From a virus, in IMG/VR virus record IMGVR_UViG_3300044731_000789, positions 1 to 64,000 of that record: a DNA stretch of 64,000 nucleotides; one strand, given 5' to 3'. Positions within the stretch are counted from its first letter, which is position 1, and each line of letters starts with the position of its first letter. This document shows, piece by piece, positions 8,432 through 17,742 of this stretch. Below the pieces are notes generated by a model. The model saw only the letters and a list, made by a program, of their open reading frames with translations, searched no databases and had not been told where the DNA came from. The position numbers were made by a program, and so were the translations under genes.

Positions 8432-8722
8432 ATGGCAAATACAGGAATAGCTACAATAGATTTTGGTTCGGCTCCTGGTAGCAATGAAACAAGCGTAACC
8501 ATAACTGGTCAAACTTTGATTACATCTTCTGGTAAGGTTGAAGCATATGTGATGGGTGATGATACTACTGCTGATCATACAGCCAATGATCACAGATATT
8601 TTTCTGCATTGGTTGGACTAACGTGTGGTACACCAACTGATGCAACAGGGTTTACAATTTATGCTCGATCACTAGAAAAGCTTACTGGCACATTTAAAGT
8701 GCGTTGGGTTTGGGTTAATTAA
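8432..8722 (+). CDS. Small virion-type protein of unknown function
   Basis: 96 aa, beta-rich and threonine/alanine-rich (for example SNETSVTITGQTLITSSGKV), ending FKVRWVWVN. The composition is that of head-decoration or tail-fibre accessory proteins. First gene of a late structural block, 14 bases before the next gene. Small phage proteins of this look often accompany fibre genes, but I cannot assign it further. Confidence 0.7.
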   Translation: MANTGIATIDFGSAPGSNETSVTITGQTLITSSGKVEAYVMGDDTTADHTANDHRYFSALVGLTCGTPTDATGFTIYARSLEKLTGTFKVRWVWVN

Positions 8723-8736
8723 TTTAGGAATTACAT

Positions 8737-10194
8737 ATGGCATTAGATGCAAATATAGTCAGCAATTTAGATGCTGGAAATAACTTAAAGGTTTCATTAC
8801 CGAATACACCAGCACAAGTTGGTAGTATAAGATTGATGTCTGAAAATGATGCAGGGTCTTTGACCGGAAACGCATATCTTCGACCACCAGAAACTTCCAC
8901 CGATTATAGATTACGGGTAGGTATTGACACAGTATTAATGTCAGAAACCTTTAACTTAACAAGTACTACCACAAATTATAACACATGGAAATATACAAAT
9001 AGTACCATGACAGCGGCTGGAACATCTGCAGGTAATATGTCGTTTGGCGTTGTCCAAGGTACTGCATCTGGCCATTATGCTGCCATTCAAAGTTATCAAT
9101 ATTTTCCAGTTATTGGAACTGCACCCCTTGCTGCGGAATTCACTGTTGGTTTGGCTACAGCAACTTTGATAGCAAATGAAGTTGTTTCATGTGGATTTGG
9201 TGTGCCTGGAGCTGGAGTTTTGCCTACTGATGGTGTCTATTTTCAGCTTACATCGGCAGGACTGATCGGTGTTGCAGCGTTTAATAGTTCTATAACACAA
9301 ACTGGCGTGTTGGCAGACATAACTGATTTTGATATTGGGACTTTATATCATTTAATGATTGTTGTAGGTGAACGAACAATAGAATTCTGGAAAGATTCCA
9401 TATTATTAGGGGAACTTAGTATACCAGCAGCAAATGGACAACCATTTATCCAAGGTTCTTTGCCAATATATTGCATGAAACATTGTACTGGTGTAGTTTC
9501 TAATACATGCACATTAAGATTTGCAGACCTTACTGTTTCATTATTAGATATAGCCTGGAATTTACCCTGTTCACATCAACAAGCTATTCAAGGTTTACAT
9601 GCATACCAACAGCAAAACGGTGTAGCAACTGCTGGTACTGTTACTACTAACCAATTTGTTGGTACTATTACAACAGGTTCTACTCCAAATTTACCAACTG
9701 CTGCTGCTGGATCAAATACTGCAGCCAATGCTGTTGGGTTGGGTGGCTGGGGGGCAATCAATGCTGCAGCGGGTGCTGCAACTGATTTTATTGCCACATC
9801 TTTTCAAAATCCAGTACCAACTATAAATTTAACTGGTAGAAATTTGCTGATTACAGGTGTCCATATTTCAGCTATCAATGGTGGTGCTGCTGTTGCAACA
9901 ACTCCTACTACATTGTTATGGTCACTCGCATTTGGCCATACTGCAGTATCGTTACAAACGGCTGAAGCAGCTACAACTCATGCACCAAGACGATACCAAC
10001 TTGGGTTTATGTCTGCCCCTATTGGTGCCGCCATCGGTCAACCTTATAACCAAGATTTACGAATTGACCTTGATGCTCCCCTATGCATTCGTCCAGGCGA
10101 ATTTATCGCCACAGTAATGAAAATCGTTGTTGGTACTGCTACTGCATCACAAACAATTATTTTTAACGTTCGGTTTACTGGTTATTATATCTAA
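8737..10194 (+). CDS. Large beta-rich virion structural protein
   Basis: 485 aa, threonine/alanine/glycine-rich with no charged clusters. After a short N-terminal 'NIVSNLDAGNNLKVSLPNTP' segment, residues 60-270 look like a jelly-roll or lectin-like domain (FWKDSILLGELSIPAANGQP). The C-terminal 200 residues form a second beta domain. A clear AGGAATT ribosome site precedes ATG 8737. Likely a fibre or decoration protein; the family is not recognised. Confidence 0.75.
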   Translation: MALDANIVSNLDAGNNLKVSLPNTPAQVGSIRLMSENDAGSLTGNAYLRPPETSTDYRLRVGIDTVLMSETFNLTSTTTNYNTWKYTNSTMTAAGTSAGNMSFGVVQGTASGHYAAIQSYQYFPVIGTAPLAAEFTVGLATATLIANEVVSCGFGVPGAGVLPTDGVYFQLTSAGLIGVAAFNSSITQTGVLADITDFDIGTLYHLMIVVGERTIEFWKDSILLGELSIPAANGQPFIQGSLPIYCMKHCTGVVSNTCTLRFADLTVSLLDIAWNLPCSHQQAIQGLHAYQQQNGVATAGTVTTNQFVGTITTGSTPNLPTAAAGSNTAANAVGLGGWGAINAAAGAATDFIATSFQNPVPTINLTGRNLLITGVHISAINGGAAVATTPTTLLWSLAFGHTAVSLQTAEAATTHAPRRYQLGFMSAPIGAAIGQPYNQDLRIDLDAPLCIRPGEFIATVMKIVVGTATASQTIIFNVRFTGYYI

Positions 10195-10201
10195 GTAACC
10201 G

Positions 10202-11512
10202 ATGTCATTATTATTGGCATTAGACACAGGTGCTGGTGTAACTGGCACCTTTGCTTCATCCGAAGCAGCCGATACAATACTTGTCAATGGAACAATTATT
10301 GTACATGGTACTTCTGCCATATCTGAAACTTCTCCTGACACAATCCTTGCCAATGGCAAAATCCTTGTCAAAGGTAATTCTACAATAATAGAACCATCTG
10401 TTGACACAATATCAACAAATGGCAAAGTTATTGTCACAGGGAATAGTTCTGTTTCCGAACAAAATGATTTCATAACATTAACAGGATTTGTTACAACAAA
10501 GGGTTCATTTGGTTTAACTGAATCTAGTTCAGATATATTTTCTGCTATTGGTGTTGGCAAACTTGTTTCATTAGGAACAATTTCTCTATCAGAAAATACC
10601 GATACAATATCATCAATTGGTAAAGTTTTTGTTTCTGGAGCTATCTCTCCAACAGAATCAAATGATATTGTTTCGATTAATGTAAAAAATATTATTTCTG
10701 GACAAATTGGGGCAACCGAGTTGCCAGATGTTGTTTACATTATTGCAAAATCTATTGTTACTGGATATACACAAATTGTTGAAAGTGTGGGTGATACTTG
10801 TTCTGCATCTGGTAATGCACCAATAATTGGTAATTTTTCTGTACAAGAATCCACCACTGATTCCATCAATATTATCGTAAGCAAACCAATTGTTGCAATA
10901 ATTGGTATACAGGAAACCAATGCGGATATTATTCAATTATATGGATATGGAGATTCTGGAAGAAAACAAACATTAGACAAATCATTAGATAGAATAAATA
11001 TAAACTTTTTATCTCCAATAGGATATGTATTTGAGATAGATAGATTACCAAACATTACATTTTTCGTACAAGAATGTGATATACCTGATAAGAGTTTATA
11101 TATAACAGAAATATCAACACCAATATTAGATTATCCAATTATTGGTAATAAATTATCATATCCACCTTTAAAGGTATCCTTTAAAATTGATGAAAAAATG
11201 ATTAATTATAAGGAAATTTTGGAGTGGATGTATGGTATAAATAATCCAGAATCATTGGATAACCATAGGTTATATGCATTGAGCAATATTAATAAATATT
11301 ATAATAAGCATATATCAGATTTTTTAAATTTATTTAGTGATGGTTGGTTGCATATACTGGATAACAATAACAACGAAAATGTTGTATTAAAATTTGTTGA
11401 TATGTTTCCAGTTGAAATATCCGAAATAAATTTTAGCACAAACAAAACAGATGTTAATTATATAACATGTAACATCACTTTTCAATATTCTTATATAGAA
11501 CAAATTAATTAA
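10202..11512 (+). CDS. Tandem-repeat virion protein with tail-tube-like C-terminal domain
   Basis: 436 aa in two parts. Residues 1-245 are about nine imperfect repeats of 25-27 aa on the pattern 'S..E...DTI..NGK.(I/V)V.G' (for example SPDTILANGKILVKGNSTII). Residues 250-436 resemble the gp19/tube-like virion proteins of T4-type phages: 'FEIDRLPNITFFVQECDIPD', 'PILDYPIIGNKLSYPPLKVSF', here given in part (PILDYPIIGNKLSY), then 'LHILDNNNNENV' and 'FVDMFPVEISEINFST'. The same two-part design recurs in the gene at 12836. I infer a virion protein whose tube-fold domain anchors an extended repeat arm. Confidence 0.75.
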   Translation: MSLLLALDTGAGVTGTFASSEAADTILVNGTIIVHGTSAISETSPDTILANGKILVKGNSTIIEPSVDTISTNGKVIVTGNSSVSEQNDFITLTGFVTTKGSFGLTESSSDIFSAIGVGKLVSLGTISLSENTDTISSIGKVFVSGAISPTESNDIVSINVKNIISGQIGATELPDVVYIIAKSIVTGYTQIVESVGDTCSASGNAPIIGNFSVQESTTDSINIIVSKPIVAIIGIQETNADIIQLYGYGDSGRKQTLDKSLDRININFLSPIGYVFEIDRLPNITFFVQECDIPDKSLYITEISTPILDYPIIGNKLSYPPLKVSFKIDEKMINYKEILEWMYGINNPESLDNHRLYALSNINKYYNKHISDFLNLFSDGWLHILDNNNNENVVLKFVDMFPVEISEINFSTNKTDVNYITCNITFQYSYIEQIN

Positions 11513-11527
11513 TAATAGGAAACAATT

Positions 11528-11917
11528 ATGGCATTAACATATTCAACATCATTAAAAACTGCTCGTATGAACGCAATTGTGACAGCAATTGGTGGTACAG
11601 GTGTATTAGAAATTGGTACAACTGGTATGGCATTAATTTTGGCAACAATTCCTTTGGCTGCAACTGCTGGCACCGTAACTGGTACAAATCCAGTTAAATT
11701 AACATTTACTCCTGGTGGGATGACAGATTCTTCTGCGGATGCTACTGGTACTGCCGCTGCAGCAAGAATTAGAACTGCTCCAACAGGTAGTGGTTCCGAT
11801 GTTATCACTGGCTTAACTGTTGGAACATCTAGTGCAGATATTATTCTTGATAATGTGTCCATCAATGCTGGCCAACAAGTAACCATTTCTTCTGCATTCA
11901 TTGATCATGCTGCATAA
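11528..11917 (+). CDS. Beta-rich virion accessory protein
   Basis: 129 aa. N-terminal MALTYSTSLKTARMNAIVTA, a central thr/ala-rich part containing 'AARIRTAPTGSGSDVITGL', and a C-terminal 'ISSAFIDHA'. The pattern is shared with small proteins next to tail-fibre genes in many large phages. AGGA ribosome site before ATG 11528. Function unknown; probably fibre-associated. Confidence 0.75.
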   Translation: MALTYSTSLKTARMNAIVTAIGGTGVLEIGTTGMALILATIPLAATAGTVTGTNPVKLTFTPGGMTDSSADATGTAAAARIRTAPTGSGSDVITGLTVGTSSADIILDNVSINAGQQVTISSAFIDHAA

Positions 11918-11930
11918 TATTAGGTGATAT

Positions 11931-12386
11931 ATGACAATTTTACAAACACTTGCAACAGAGTTAACCACTGGCCCATTGTCCCAAGAAATTGCGCCATATA
12001 TTGCCGATGGCAACGATGGCGCAATTTTGGAAATATTGTCAAGAAAAGATATTCAAAGATTGGGCAGAATTTCTGCCCATGATATCAAACAATATTTCTC
12101 ATTGATTGGTGTCAGAATTCCTATCAAAGATAGTCCTGCAGAATCTTGCAGAGTTGTGTCCCTTGCATTAGAAGATTTTCCAATATTTGATTTAAGAATT
12201 CCTGAAATTCAGGCAACTTTTATATCAATTTTGGACGCATTGGTGGCAGAAACTTTGATTCCAGATTTTACAGAAACACATAAACAAACAATTTTATATT
12301 TGGCAACAGAAACTGTTAGCAGATTGGAAGAAATTGGATTGAATATTTCTATCAACGATATTATACAAGTAAGAGGTTTATTATAA
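11931..12386 (+). CDS. Structural-block protein of unknown function
   Basis: 151 aa, mostly helical (for example DGAILEILSRKDIQRLGRIS), no membrane segment or enzyme motif. Similar small helical proteins accompany fibre genes in large phages, so an assembly role is possible. The stop overlaps the next ATG by one base. Confidence 0.7.
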   Translation: MTILQTLATELTTGPLSQEIAPYIADGNDGAILEILSRKDIQRLGRISAHDIKQYFSLIGVRIPIKDSPAESCRVVSLALEDFPIFDLRIPEIQATFISILDALVAETLIPDFTETHKQTILYLATETVSRLEEIGLNISINDIIQVRGLL

Positions 12387-12835
12387 TGTCAACCGGAAAA
12401 TTATTGCCAACAAGAAGTAGCAATGTATTAACAGCAGAATTTAATGGCATATTAAATGGATATTATGCGGTAAGCCCAGCTATTGATATTTCAGCAATTG
12501 ATCCAGTAGATTTGGTAATTGAACTTGCTATTACTCCAGGCACTGTATCTGGAGATAAGGCAGTATATGTTTATGCAAAAGTTGCGATGGATGGTACAAC
12601 ATATTCAACTGGACCAGAAGGATCAAATGCTACTACCGATGAAGCTAATTTGTTTTATGTTGGATATTTGCCATTAAATACCAATGCTACACTGCAACGA
12701 GGTTCATATAATCTTCGGCAGGCAATTGGATTCATTCCTCCAGCATTTAAAATTGTTATTAAAAACTCAACCGGAACCACTCTAGGCACAGGTAGCACTC
12801 TACATTACATCACGTATTTGGCGGATATTGCTTAA
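12386..12835 (+). CDS. Beta-rich virion-type protein
   Basis: 149 aa, threonine-rich with alternating hydrophobic strands (AVYVYAKVAMDGTTYSTGPE). Starts on the stop codon of the previous gene and ends one base before the next ATG, so these genes are tightly coupled. Probably a fibre or decoration component. Family not recognised. Confidence 0.7.
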   Translation: MSTGKLLPTRSSNVLTAEFNGILNGYYAVSPAIDISAIDPVDLVIELAITPGTVSGDKAVYVYAKVAMDGTTYSTGPEGSNATTDEANLFYVGYLPLNTNATLQRGSYNLRQAIGFIPPAFKIVIKNSTGTTLGTGSTLHYITYLADIA

Positions 12836-14917
12836 ATGTCATTGCTTATACTGCCTGAAAAGCATATTAGACAACCAGCAAAATATCAGATTAGCAAATC
12901 TGATATAACCAAAAAACTATACTTTGCTTTAGATGTACATAATTTATGTGATGCGGTTAGGGGACTAAAACCAACATATATTAATAGTTCAAAACGTGGA
13001 ACATCGCAGGGAATAGGCTTAAGCACTGTTACCGGCAACACTGGATTACAGTTTGCAACTGGCATCCCAACAAGTAACGGCAGTTATACCGGAGATTTTG
13101 CATTACATATCATTGCATACCCTGATACGGCGTTAGGGGCTTTGATACAAACAATTATACCAAATAACCCGTATTCACAAACTGGTATATATGTAAATGC
13201 TGCTGATTATAGTTACTTTTATAACCAGTTGGGTTTTGAAAGCTATAGTGGCGGTTCAGAACACGTGCAGGCGGCTGATGCTGTTGGAACGGGTATTAGG
13301 CATTATGTCGCCACTAGAATAGGCACAACATCATATTTGTATGCTAATGGTGTATTGGTTGCGTCAGGCACGATTAAACAAGAGATTTCGGGCAGCAATG
13401 CATCTTTAACAATAGGTGGGGGGTTATCAAGCGACAGCAGGTTTCCTTGTCGATTCCCGATCATTGCTGCAAACGTATGGAATCGAGGGCTAACGGCGGC
13501 TGAGGTAAAATCTTTATTTGTAAACCCTTGGCAGATTTTCGAGCCAGATAATTTAATAATACCTTTTTCATCCTCTTCAAATGGTACAATTTCAGGAACT
13601 TTTACATCAACAGAATCTGCAGACACCTTTGCATCGAATGGAACAATTCTTGTCAGAGGTTCCTCTGCAATATCTGAACCAGTATCAGATACAATTGTAT
13701 TTAATGGTAAAACTCTTGTAACAGGAACATTTGAACTACAAGAAACTAATGTTGATTCCATATCTGTAAATGGTAAGGTAAAAATTTCTGGCCAGATATC
13801 TGGCACAGATGTTACAGATACTATTACATCAAATGGTAAAGTTCTTGTCAATGGTTCATTTGGATTACAAGAACCAATTGGAGACACAGGATCGTTTAAT
13901 GCTGGTTCCAGTACAACTGGATCATTTATTGGCCAGGAAACTGGCCCAGATATTGTATCAGCAAATGGTAGAGTAAAAGTATCTGGGACATTTAACAAAC
14001 AGGAAAATTCTGATCCTATTTCTGTATTAGGAAATGTAAAAATTTCTGGTACAATGATTGGAACAGAAATTGGTTCAGACGTTGTATCTATTATTGGTGG
14101 AAGTACATTTGGTGGACATCTTGGTGCATCAGAATTGCCAGATGTTATATCCATATATGGTAATACCAAAATTAGTGGATATAGTCAGCTTGCAGAAGTT
14201 GGTGCAGATATTGCACATGCAACAGGGAATGTGAAAATTTCTGGTGTTATTAGTGCACCAGAAATTAACAAAGATTCTATTCATATCTATGGCTATAGTG
14301 CGCCAGTTACTGGCACAATTGGTGCCCAAGAAGAATCAGATAGTATTCAAGTGTATGGATACAATGGTTCCCAAAGGCAACAAAAATTAGACAAAGTATT
14401 TGACAGGTATGATTTAAACTTCTTGTCCCCAACAGGGTTTATTTTGGAGATAGACAAGATTCCTAACACTATGTTCTCATGTGTAGAGGTAAACCTGCCA
14501 AATTTGGCCTCTCCTGTCGCCACTGTGGCTACTCCAATGTTGAACTACCCGATACCAGGGTATAAGATCAACTATGGCACCATGGTAGCTAAATTTGTCG
14601 TATTTGAGGATATGTCAAATTACAAAGAATTGGTAAAATGGTTAGAGAGTATGGCAAACCCAATATCATTGTTCAATAATGATTCATTTGTTGAACAATA
14701 CAGAAGAATGATGGCACCATCGACAACCATTTCTAGCAATTATTCTGATGCAACATTGTCAATCTTGGATAACAACAATAATCCAAATAATCACATACGA
14801 ATTGTTGACCTGTTTCCAGTTAGTGTTGGTGACATAACATTGGCATCAAATTTAACCAATGTCAGTTACAACACATGCACAGCAACATTCGAACTTTCCT
14901 ACTTCAATTTTGTTTAA
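12836..14917 (+). CDS. LamG-like plus tandem repeats plus tail-tube-like domain, virion protein
   Basis: 693 aa with three parts. Residues 30-240 look like a LamG/concanavalin-type lectin domain (GTSYLYANGVLVASGTI-like strand; ending VWNRGLTAAEVKSLF, a typical LamG closing motif). Residues 245-500 are about ten repeats of 25-27 aa, 'S.TE..DT..(S/F)NG..(L/K)V.G', the same repeat as in the gene at 10202. Residues 505-693 are a paralogue of that gene's C-terminal tube-like domain ('DRYDLNFLSPTGFILEIDKI', 'SILDNNNNPNNHIRIVDLFP'). The lectin domain suggests receptor or surface-sugar binding at the end of a repeat arm. Confidence 0.78.
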   Translation: MSLLILPEKHIRQPAKYQISKSDITKKLYFALDVHNLCDAVRGLKPTYINSSKRGTSQGIGLSTVTGNTGLQFATGIPTSNGSYTGDFALHIIAYPDTALGALIQTIIPNNPYSQTGIYVNAADYSYFYNQLGFESYSGGSEHVQAADAVGTGIRHYVATRIGTTSYLYANGVLVASGTIKQEISGSNASLTIGGGLSSDSRFPCRFPIIAANVWNRGLTAAEVKSLFVNPWQIFEPDNLIIPFSSSSNGTISGTFTSTESADTFASNGTILVRGSSAISEPVSDTIVFNGKTLVTGTFELQETNVDSISVNGKVKISGQISGTDVTDTITSNGKVLVNGSFGLQEPIGDTGSFNAGSSTTGSFIGQETGPDIVSANGRVKVSGTFNKQENSDPISVLGNVKISGTMIGTEIGSDVVSIIGGSTFGGHLGASELPDVISIYGNTKISGYSQLAEVGADIAHATGNVKISGVISAPEINKDSIHIYGYSAPVTGTIGAQEESDSIQVYGYNGSQRQQKLDKVFDRYDLNFLSPTGFILEIDKIPNTMFSCVEVNLPNLASPVATVATPMLNYPIPGYKINYGTMVAKFVVFEDMSNYKELVKWLESMANPISLFNNDSFVEQYRRMMAPSTTISSNYSDATLSILDNNNNPNNHIRIVDLFPVSVGDITLASNLTNVSYNTCTATFELSYFNFV

Positions 14918-14935
14918 AAATTTTTAAAATAAAAC

Positions 14936-14964
14936 TTGACAGATTTCAAAAGTTGTGATACAAT
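14936..14964 (+). promoter_or_regulatory. Early sigma70 promoter P1
   Basis: TTGACA (14936-14941), 17-base spacer, TACAAT (14959-14964). It reads into a structured 150-base leader before a second promoter and uvsY. Confidence 0.75.
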
Positions 14965-14970
14965 ACCATT

Positions 14971-15118
14971 GTTGGTGCCGGATTGGTAACATATTGGTTA
15001 TACAATATGTATACATATGGAACCAATTGGTTAGGTTGACCTAACAAAATTTGGTTCTAAATGGATCAATACAAATGAAACATACATGCGTAGCATATCC
15101 CCTACGGGGATGTTTGTT
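14971..15118 (+). ncRNA. Structured leader or small RNA between two early promoters
   Basis: No gene is visible in this stretch. It holds a two-part hairpin: GAACCAA (15020-15026) pairs with TTGGTTC (15051-15057), and inside it GTTAGGT (15030-15036) pairs with ACCTAAC (15039-15045). A second hairpin, ATCCCC/GGGGAT with a TAC loop (15098-15111), is followed by TGTTTGTTAAA and could be a weak terminator. The transcript from P1 could be a small RNA of about 145 bases or an attenuating leader. Very short frames (10 aa or less) starting at 15008 and 15061 are not called as genes. Confidence 0.45.
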
Positions 15119-15127
15119 AAACAGTTG

Positions 15128-15156
15128 TTGACATGAGCAAACATTTTTGATATTAT
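15128..15156 (+). promoter_or_regulatory. Early sigma70 promoter P2 for uvsY
   Basis: TTGACA (15128-15133), 17-base spacer, TATTAT (15151-15156). The expected start point, about 15163, lies only a couple of bases before the uvsY ATG at 15165. Confidence 0.75.
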
Positions 15157-15164
15157 GGTTACAT

Positions 15165-15602
15165 ATGAAATTGACAGAGATTAGAACAGAGTGGGAAAAA
15201 GATAGTGTCATCGATGACCTAAAGATTGGTGACGAAGCAATCAAAAATTCCAAACTTCATTCTAAATATTTGGGAGAATTGATTGAATACAAAATGAAAT
15301 TGGCTCAACACAAATCTGATTACAAACTTTTGAGACAAGTAAAATTTCGGTACTATCGTGGCGAGTTAACTCGCGAAGAATTGGCACAATACGAATTGCC
15401 CCAATATCAAGGTCCAAAACATTTGAAAAATGAAATGGGTGAAATATTGGATGGTGACAAAGATTTGCTTGATATTTTGAAAAAAATCGAGTATTGTGAA
15501 ATAACTATCTCTACACTAGAATCAATTATTAAATCTATTTTTTCCAGAGGATTTGATATCAAAAATCATATAGACTTTGAAAAATTTAGAAGTGGATACT
15601 AA
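15165..15602 (+). CDS. uvsY: Recombination mediator protein UvsY
   Basis: 145 aa, close to T4 UvsY (137 aa). The N-terminal 'WEKDSVIDD' helix, the basic 'LRQVKFRYYRGELTREE' segment and the C-terminal 'IKSIFSRGFDIKNHIDFEKF' follow the family pattern. UvsY loads the recombinase UvsX onto single-stranded DNA coated with gp32. Start ATG 15165; no ribosome site is visible, and promoter P2 would give a nearly leaderless message. UvsY, a small protein and UvsW follow each other, a grouping also seen in T4. Confidence 0.88.
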   Translation: MKLTEIRTEWEKDSVIDDLKIGDEAIKNSKLHSKYLGELIEYKMKLAQHKSDYKLLRQVKFRYYRGELTREELAQYELPQYQGPKHLKNEMGEILDGDKDLLDILKKIEYCEITISTLESIIKSIFSRGFDIKNHIDFEKFRSGY

Positions 15603-15627
15603 TTTTTAACAACAACTCAGAAACATT

Positions 15628-15771
15628 ATGGCATTAAAAGAAAGTAACAAAAACCGAAAGAAAAAAGTGGAACCAACTGTTGAAGTATATGAACCAGTTA
15701 TTCAAACAGATTCAACCATTGGTTGGGTTTTTATTATTTGTTTAGTCTTGGCATTTTTTGCTGCAATGTAA
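15628..15771 (+). CDS. Small single-pass membrane protein
   Basis: 47 aa: a basic N-terminus (KESNKNRKKKVEP), then one membrane segment IGWVFIICLVLAFFAAM ending at the C-terminus. Lies between uvsY and uvsW. Function unknown. It has no clear ribosome site beyond AACTCAGA. Confidence 0.6.
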   Translation: MALKESNKNRKKKVEPTVEVYEPVIQTDSTIGWVFIICLVLAFFAAM

Positions 15772-15786
15772 TTATACAAATATGAT

Positions 15787-15794
15787 CATAAATA
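15787..15794 (+). promoter_or_regulatory. Late promoter-like CATAAATA before uvsW
   Basis: One mismatch from TATAAATA, 31 bases before the uvsW ATG. In T4, uvsW is also expressed from a late promoter, which fits. Confidence 0.6.
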
Positions 15795-15824
15795 GTTGGA
15801 ATATTCAGAAATGTTATTCCAACT

Positions 15825-17330
15825 ATGTCAAATTATTTTTCTGCAACAATCACAAAAATTAATGAAGTTTTTATCCAAGTAGATTGTGAGCCATCATTGG
15901 CTGCAGAACTATATCACCATTTCTCATTCAAAATTCCTGGTGCAGAATTTCATCCAAAAGTTAAGGCAAGGATTTGGGATGGGTTTCTACATTTGTTCAA
16001 TGTTCGTGAAAGAAAAATATATGCAGGACTTTTTCACCAACTTGTGCAGTACCTGCAAGAGAATGGATACACATATCGTGTACAAGATAATGGCTACTAT
16101 GGCCGAATAGATGAAGAAACCAATATTGATCTACAAGATTTCAAAAATTGGGTAAAAACTATTTCTCTACAATCCCATGGTAAAAAGATTGAGCCAAGAG
16201 ATTTTCAAATACTATCTGCATTTGAATCAATAAAATATAAAAGGTTGGTAAACGTTTCGCCAACATCATCTGGCAAAAGTTTAATTTTATATATAATTTT
16301 CATGTATCTTTTGGAACATGAGTTGTGTACAAAAATTTTATTAATATTTCCATCTACAGGATTGATACAACAGATGGCAAATGATTTTAGTGACTATTCT
16401 GGTGGAAAAATTTCTACAGATACTGTTATTCATTTGATATATTCTGGACAAGATAAAAAATCTTGTAAACCAATTCATTTTTCAACTTTTCAAAGTTTAT
16501 ATAAATTGCCTGGGTCATTTTATGACACATATGATTGTGTCGCAGGCGACGAAATTCATTTGGCCCAATCTTCATCTTATGTAAAAATTTTGGAAAATTG
16601 TAGAGATATTAAATACAGATTTGGATTTACTGGAACACTTTCGTCAAAAAATAAAACCCACAGATTGGTTGTCCAAGGTTTGCTTGGTCAAGCAAAACAG
16701 TTTACCACTACTGCAGAATTAATTGAAAGAAAAGAGGCATCAGATATTCAAATTACTTGTGTAATATTGGATTATTCAGATGAAACAAAATCAGCAAACA
16801 AGAAAACAAAATATGCGCAAGAATTTGCATTGATATGCAACCATGTGCGCAGAAATGCTTTTATCAAAAAATTGGCAATAGATTTGTCTGGAAATACTTT
16901 GATACTTTTTCAACATAAAGAACAGGGAAAATTGTTGTACAATATGATCAAAGAAGAGTATGACAAAGTTTTTTATATTGATGGAGACATACTGGCCACA
17001 GAAAGGGAGAAAATACGCCAATATTTGGAGACAGTGGATGACGCAATCATTTTGGCTAGTTATGGTACAACTTCTACTGGATGGAGCGTGAGGAACCTCC
17101 ACAACGGTATTTTTGCATCACCATACAAATCTGAAATAAAAGTGTTACAAAGTTTGGGAAGAGGTTTAAGGAAACATGATTCCAAAGAAGAGTTCAAATT
17201 ATATGACATAGTTGATGACCTATCTTGGAAAAATAGGGAAAATTATACATTGCAGCACTTTGCTGAAAGAGTTGGTTATTATGCCAAAGATTCTTTACCA
17301 TATAAAATAATTAGGGTAAAAATAGAATAA
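15825..17330 (+). CDS. uvsW: UvsW-type DNA/RNA helicase
   Basis: 501 aa, matching T4 UvsW (about 500 aa), an SF2 helicase that unwinds R-loops and branched recombination intermediates and switches replication from origin to recombination mode. Walker A is PTSSGKS near residue 145, the DExH box GDEIHLAQ near 243, motif III FTGTLSS near 270, and the motif V/VI region 'SLGRGLRKHD' near 445. A late promoter precedes it. Confidence 0.95.
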   Translation: MSNYFSATITKINEVFIQVDCEPSLAAELYHHFSFKIPGAEFHPKVKARIWDGFLHLFNVRERKIYAGLFHQLVQYLQENGYTYRVQDNGYYGRIDEETNIDLQDFKNWVKTISLQSHGKKIEPRDFQILSAFESIKYKRLVNVSPTSSGKSLILYIIFMYLLEHELCTKILLIFPSTGLIQQMANDFSDYSGGKISTDTVIHLIYSGQDKKSCKPIHFSTFQSLYKLPGSFYDTYDCVAGDEIHLAQSSSYVKILENCRDIKYRFGFTGTLSSKNKTHRLVVQGLLGQAKQFTTTAELIERKEASDIQITCVILDYSDETKSANKKTKYAQEFALICNHVRRNAFIKKLAIDLSGNTLILFQHKEQGKLLYNMIKEEYDKVFYIDGDILATEREKIRQYLETVDDAIILASYGTTSTGWSVRNLHNGIFASPYKSEIKVLQSLGRGLRKHDSKEEFKLYDIVDDLSWKNRENYTLQHFAERVGYYAKDSLPYKIIRVKIE

Positions 17331-17388
17331 CACCTTGAAATATGTTATTTCACTATTATAGTTACAGGAATAAACTAATTGGTGAAAT

Positions 17389-17742
17389 ATGGATAAGAAT
17401 GAAACAATTGTTTTAAATATTCATTTAAAAAATGGTGTTCAATTGATTGGAGAAATGGAATATTCTGATGAACATTCTACAGGAATTCTTAGACCAATTG
17501 AAATCAGAAAAAGACCGTCATTCGGTAAAAATGGTGTATATGAAGTAATTACAACTTCTCCATTTTTATTAATGTCTGATTCATTTTTGTGTTCTATTCC
17601 ATCTTCAGAAATATTGGTACGAGGATGGTTACATGAAGATTTGTATGAAATGTACACAAAGTTAGCTTCAAAATATTATATGGATGTTTCTGAAATTATG
17701 GAAACAGATTTGCCCGACGAAGATAAAGGAACAATGCATTGA
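17389..17742 (+). CDS. Sm-like-fold protein of unknown function
   Basis: 117 aa. Residues 5-35 (IVLNIHLKNGVQLIGEMEYS) resemble the strand-turn pattern of small Sm/LSm-like beta barrels found in several T4-type phages. The C-terminus is acidic. Its stop overlaps the TTG start of gp55, so the two are probably coupled. A role in RNA or transcription is only a guess from context. Confidence 0.7.
   Translation: MDKNETIVLNIHLKNGVQLIGEMEYSDEHSTGILRPIEIRKRPSFGKNGVYEVITTSPFLLMSDSFLCSIPSSEILVRGWLHEDLYEMYTKLASKYYMDVSEIMETDLPDEDKGTMH

Noticed and set aside
13303-14169. Long minus-strand open frame (288 codons) opposite the repeat region
   Set aside because: It is the antisense of the repetitive part of the gene at 12836; its proline/valine-rich translation mirrors the repeat and it has no ribosome site. 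Similar antisense frames at 10147-10560 and 3670-4050 were rejected for the same reason.
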